From Bacteroidota bacterium (GTDB lineage: Bacteria > Bacteroidota > Bacteroidia > Chitinophagales > Chitinophagaceae): 7,412 nt of DNA. Shown piece by piece: positions 5,368 through 7,412 of the stretch. The notes under the pieces were generated by a model that saw nothing but the letters and a program-made list of their open reading frames with translations, had not been told where the DNA came from and did no database searches. The position numbers and the translations under genes are program-made. Within the stretch, counting starts at the first letter, position 1, and every line of letters starts with the position of its first letter. The stretch covers positions 1 through 7,412 of the forward strand of contig JANYAL010000246.1 in NCBI GenBank assembly GCA_025361325.1, given 5' to 3'.

Positions 5368-6372
5368 TTAATAATAATTGAGGCCTATGGCCTGCCTTAC
5401 CAGCTGCATGGTGGCAGCGGCGCTCTGGTTGGCCTTTTCGGCGCCCTGTTCCATGACCCGGCGCAGGTAAGCTTCGTCGTGCAGGATATGATTGGTCTTT
5501 TCACGGATGGGTGCAATGAACCTGACCATGTCCTCCGCCAGTTGATTCTTCATTTCACCATAACGTATGTTACAGGTATTATAAGCCATTTCAAAATGAT
5601 CGATTACAGGCTTATCTGAAACCAGTTTAAGCAGGCTGAATACATTCTCGATATAGTCGGGTTTGGGGGAGTTCTGTTCCGTAGGGCCATTGTCAGTCTT
5701 TGCCTTCATCACTTTTTTCCGGATCACCTCATCTCCATCGGCCAGATATAAAGTAGACATCTGGTTCTCGCTTTTACTCATTTTGCCTGAACCATCAAGG
5801 CTGGGCACTTTTATCAGTTCACTGTTAAAATTAAAGGCATGTGGCTCCGGGAACACATTTCCATACCGGTGATTGAAGCGGTTAACGAAATTTCTGGCCA
5901 TTTCCAGGTGCTGCTCCTGGTCCTTGCCAACCGGCACATATTGCGCCCGGTGTATGATAATATCTGCTGTCTGCAAAACCGGGTAGGTAAGCAGCCCGGC
6001 ATTCACATTTTCCGGATTCTGCCGTACCTTATCCTTGAACGTGACGGTCTTTTCCAACTCCCCTTTATAGGCAAGCATGTTCAAGTATAAGTATAATTCA
6101 CTGGTCTCACGAACGTGGCTCTGACAATACAAAGCTGCTTTTTCCGGATCCAGCCCGCAGGCTATGTTTTCGGAGAGTACCCGGTGTACATTAGTCCTGA
6201 GTTCACGGGTGTCCGGATGCGTGGTCAGGGAATGCAGGTCGGCCACCATATAATAGCAGTCAAATTCTTCCTGCATCCGAACATAGTTACGTATGGCCCC
6301 GAAATAGTTCCCCAGGTGAAGGAAACCTGTAGGCCGTATACCACTCATTACTATTGCTTTTTTACCACTCAT
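5368..6372 (-). CDS. trpS: Tryptophanyl-tRNA synthetase
   Basis: Class I aminoacyl-tRNA synthetase that charges tRNA-Trp with tryptophan using ATP, in the cytoplasm. From the ATG at 6372 it is 334 residues, the normal bacterial length. It shows the HIGH-like signature in RPTGFLHLGNYFG (HLGN at 19-22), QTADI with the tryptophan-binding Asp (D137), PVGKDQEQHLE (about 147-157) and the KMSKS loop in GSGKMSKSE (197-201). An upstream ATG at 6405 would add 11 hydrophobic residues (MKSTFTIFAFL). I reject it because those bases overlap a promoter-like TATCTTCG box and MSGKKAIVMSGIRPTG is the typical N-terminus. It is divergent from gatC across 106 bp and upstream of the deoxynucleoside kinase gene. 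Nothing is missing from the catalytic core. Confidence 0.96.
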   Translation of the reverse strand: MSGKKAIVMSGIRPTGFLHLGNYFGAIRNYVRMQEEFDCYYMVADLHSLTTHPDTRELRTNVHRVLSENIACGLDPEKAALYCQSHVRETSELYLYLNMLAYKGELEKTVTFKDKVRQNPENVNAGLLTYPVLQTADIIIHRAQYVPVGKDQEQHLEMARNFVNRFNHRYGNVFPEPHAFNFNSELIKVPSLDGSGKMSKSENQMSTLYLADGDEVIRKKVMKAKTDNGPTEQNSPKPDYIENVFSLLKLVSDKPVIDHFEMAYNTCNIRYGEMKNQLAEDMVRFIAPIREKTNHILHDEAYLRRVMEQGAEKANQSAAATMQLVRQAIGLNYY

Positions 6373-6380
6373 AAGGAAGG

Positions 6381-6388
6381 CGAAGATA
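6381..6388 (-). promoter_or_regulatory. -7-like box TATCTTCG of trpS
   Basis: On the minus strand TATCTTCG (6388-6381) differs from TAnnTTTG at one fixed base. It ends eight bases before the trpS start at 6372. Transcription would then begin at or within a few bases of the ATG, leaving little or no leader. A -33 TTTG was not found at the expected spacing. Confidence 0.4.
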
Positions 6389-6466
6389 GTAAAAGTGGAT
6401 TTCATGGGTTGATGGGCCGGTAAAATTGAATGCCATACATATAAATGCGCTGTCGGTGTAATTGAT

Positions 6467-6474
6467 TAAATTTG
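6467..6474 (+). promoter_or_regulatory. -7 box TAAATTTG of gatC
   Basis: TAAATTTG is an exact match to the Bacteroidota -7 consensus TAnnTTTG and ends only four bases before the gatC ATG at 6479. The -33 region (around 6444-6447) reads AATG, a poor match. If used, the transcript would start at or next to the initiation codon. Confidence 0.45.
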
Positions 6475-6478
6475 TGAT

Positions 6479-6769
6479 ATGGAAGTTAATGATGCATTGG
6501 TGGAAAAGCTGGCAGATTTGTCCAGGCTTCAATTCGATGACCTGCAAAAGGAAGATATTAAAAAAGACCTGCAGCGCATGATCGCTTTTGTTGAAAAACT
6601 GAATGAGCTGGATACAACCGGGGTATCCCCCCTTTTGCATGTGAGCGGGAACAGCAATATCCTGAGGGAGGATATTGTAACCGGAAGCATCAGCAGGAAG
6701 GAAGGATTAAAGAACGCAGCCCTGCATGACGAATTTTTCTTTAAAGTGCCTAAAGTGATCAGGAAATAG
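6479..6769 (+). CDS. gatC: Asp-tRNA(Asn)/Glu-tRNA(Gln) amidotransferase subunit C
   Basis: Small subunit of the GatCAB complex, which turns misacylated Glu-tRNA(Gln) or Asp-tRNA(Asn) into the correct amidated forms. GatC wraps around and stabilises GatA rather than catalysing. The protein is complete at 96 residues, the family norm. It has the N-terminal helical pattern VEKLADLSRLQFDD, the middle segment RMIAFVEKLNELDTTGV followed by SPLLHV, then LREDIV and a C-terminal DEFFFKVPKVIRK that fits the usual FxVPKVI ending. gatA and gatB are not in the window, so the gene stands apart from them, which is common. It is divergent from trpS, placing two translation genes back to back. Confidence 0.95.
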   Translation: MEVNDALVEKLADLSRLQFDDLQKEDIKKDLQRMIAFVEKLNELDTTGVSPLLHVSGNSNILREDIVTGSISRKEGLKNAALHDEFFFKVPKVIRK

Positions 6770-6800
6770 AGAACAGGAATAAAATAGTTTAGCAGGTTCA

Positions 6801-6826
6801 GGTTTATAAACTTAAGTTTCTAAACC
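6801..6826. promoter_or_regulatory. 26-bp near-perfect palindrome before the ABC transporter gene
   Basis: The outer arms GGTTTA (6801-6806) and TAAACC (6821-6826) flank a perfect 12-bp core, AAACTTAAGTTT (6808-6819). Twelve of 13 base pairs match; only 6807/6820 fails. It lies 55 bp before the ABC gene start and 31 bp after gatC. A TAAGTTTC sequence (6813-6820), close to the -7 consensus, lies inside it, and TTCTAAACCC recurs at 6818-6827 and 6841-6850. An operator for a dimeric regulator of the ABC gene fits best. A gatC terminator is less likely because no T-run follows. Confidence 0.5.
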
Positions 6827-6881
6827 CTCCAACGCTCTCCTTCTAAACCCAACTTATTCAATCAACACACAACCCATTACT

Positions 6882-7412
6882 ATGCCCGCGGAACGCATCA
6901 TTCTACTGGAAATGATATGTAAGAGTTACTATCTTGGAAAGCTTGAATTGCAGGTACTCCGCGACATCAGCCTGGAGATCAACAAGAATGAATACGTTGC
7001 ACTGATGGGGCCAAGTGGCTCAGGTAAATCTACCCTGATGAATATCCTGGGTTGCCTCGATTCTCCCAGCGGGGGTAAGTACATCCTCAACAGTAAGGAT
7101 GTAAGCAGGATGCCTGATAATGAACTGGCGATTGTACGTAACAAAGAGATAGGTTTCGTATTCCAGCAATTTAATTTACTGCCACGTCTTACTGCTGCCG
7201 AGAATGTTGCCCTGCCACTGATATACAGTGGTATCCCCAAGAAGGAAAGAGCGCAAAGAGCCATGGAAGTGCTCCAAAAGGTAAAACTGGATGATCGCAG
7301 CCAGCATAAGCCGAATGAACTGAGTGGGGGACAGTGCCAGCGGGTGGCCATTGCACGTGCGCTCATCAATAACCCTTCCATCATACTTGCCGATGAACCC
7401 ACCGGAAACCTC
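6882..7412 (+). CDS. ABC transporter ATP-binding protein, LolD/MacB class (partial)
   Basis: ATPase subunit of an ABC transporter; the first 177 codons are present and the frame runs off the right edge. Visible are an aromatic A-loop region near Y16-Y17, Walker [10 protein letters not shown] (43-51), the Q-loop in [10 protein letters not shown] (Q95), signature LSGGQ (147-151), and Walker B with catalytic Glu in [11 protein letters not shown] (E172). The GCLDSPSGG stretch and DEPTGNL are typical of the LolD/MacB/FtsE-like group, whose members power lipoprotein release or substrate extrusion with FtsX-type permeases. The signature reads LSGGQCQR, with Cys where Gln or Met is common; this is unlikely to abolish activity. 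The H-loop and end lie outside the window. It follows gatC after 112 bp containing the palindrome, so separate control is likely. The exact substrate cannot be assigned. Confidence 0.93.
   Translation, partial: MPAERIILLEMICKSYYLGKLELQVLRDISLEINKNEYVALMGPSGSGKSTLMNILGCLDSPSGGKYILNSKDVSRMPDNELAIVRNKEIGFVFQQFNLLPRLTAAENVALPLIYSGIPKKERAQRAMEVLQKVKLDDRSQHKPNELSGGQCQRVAIARALINNPSIILADEPTGNL

Noticed and set aside
6373..6405. 11-residue N-terminal extension of TrpS (MKSTFTIFAFL) as a signal-like peptide
   Set aside because: TrpRS is cytoplasmic, the family starts near MSGKKAIVMSG, and the extension overlaps the probable -7 box.
6929..7402. Minus-strand 157-codon frame opposite the ABC transporter gene
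   Set aside because: It is the antisense shadow of a strongly conserved ABC ATPase with Walker A, signature and Walker B motifs on the plus strand.

Overview
The window looks like a chromosomal segment from the Bacteroidota, most likely a Chitinophagaceae-like member. This is inferred from protein style (three NarL-type regulators sharing an LTMY-D/E receiver motif, a HisKA_3 kinase, a deoxynucleoside kinase next to trpS) and from promoter-like TAnnTTTG boxes, including one full TTTG-N19-TAnnTTTG match. No rRNA, tRNA, insertion sequence or CRISPR array was recognised.

Left part (1-1356): the window opens in the end of a minus-strand reading frame of unknown function that runs off the left edge. 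It abuts a NarL-family response regulator on the plus strand that has lost the first half of its receiver domain, including the phospho-acceptor Asp. An intact orphan response regulator follows on the minus strand (691-1356), converging on the broken one. Positions 1357-2320 hold no convincing gene but are dense with inverted repeats and promoter-like boxes.

Centre (2215-4591): a canonical Bacteroidota promoter, whose spacer is filled by a palindrome, drives a very AT-rich multi-pass membrane protein. Then come a small one-helix histidine kinase (2991-3824) and a complete response regulator (3941-4591). The kinase has almost no sensory region of its own, so the membrane protein is the natural candidate sensor. 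The likely system is a split two-component system: membrane protein, then kinase, then regulator, possibly also feeding the divergently encoded orphan regulator. The membrane protein has no ordinary start codon in front of its first transmembrane helix.

Right part (4635-7412): housekeeping genes. Deoxynucleoside kinase and tryptophanyl-tRNA synthetase (trpS) lie on the minus strand. Divergent from trpS is gatC, encoding the small subunit of the tRNA-dependent amidotransferase. The -7 boxes of trpS and gatC sit only a few bases before their start codons, which suggests leaderless messages. After gatC, a 26-bp near-perfect palindrome precedes an ABC transporter ATPase of the LolD/MacB class that is cut by the right edge.

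No defence system or wholly new machinery is evident. The points most worth a second look are the split sensor operon with its unusual start and operator-in-spacer promoter, the structured 960-bp intergenic region, and the truncated regulator at the left.
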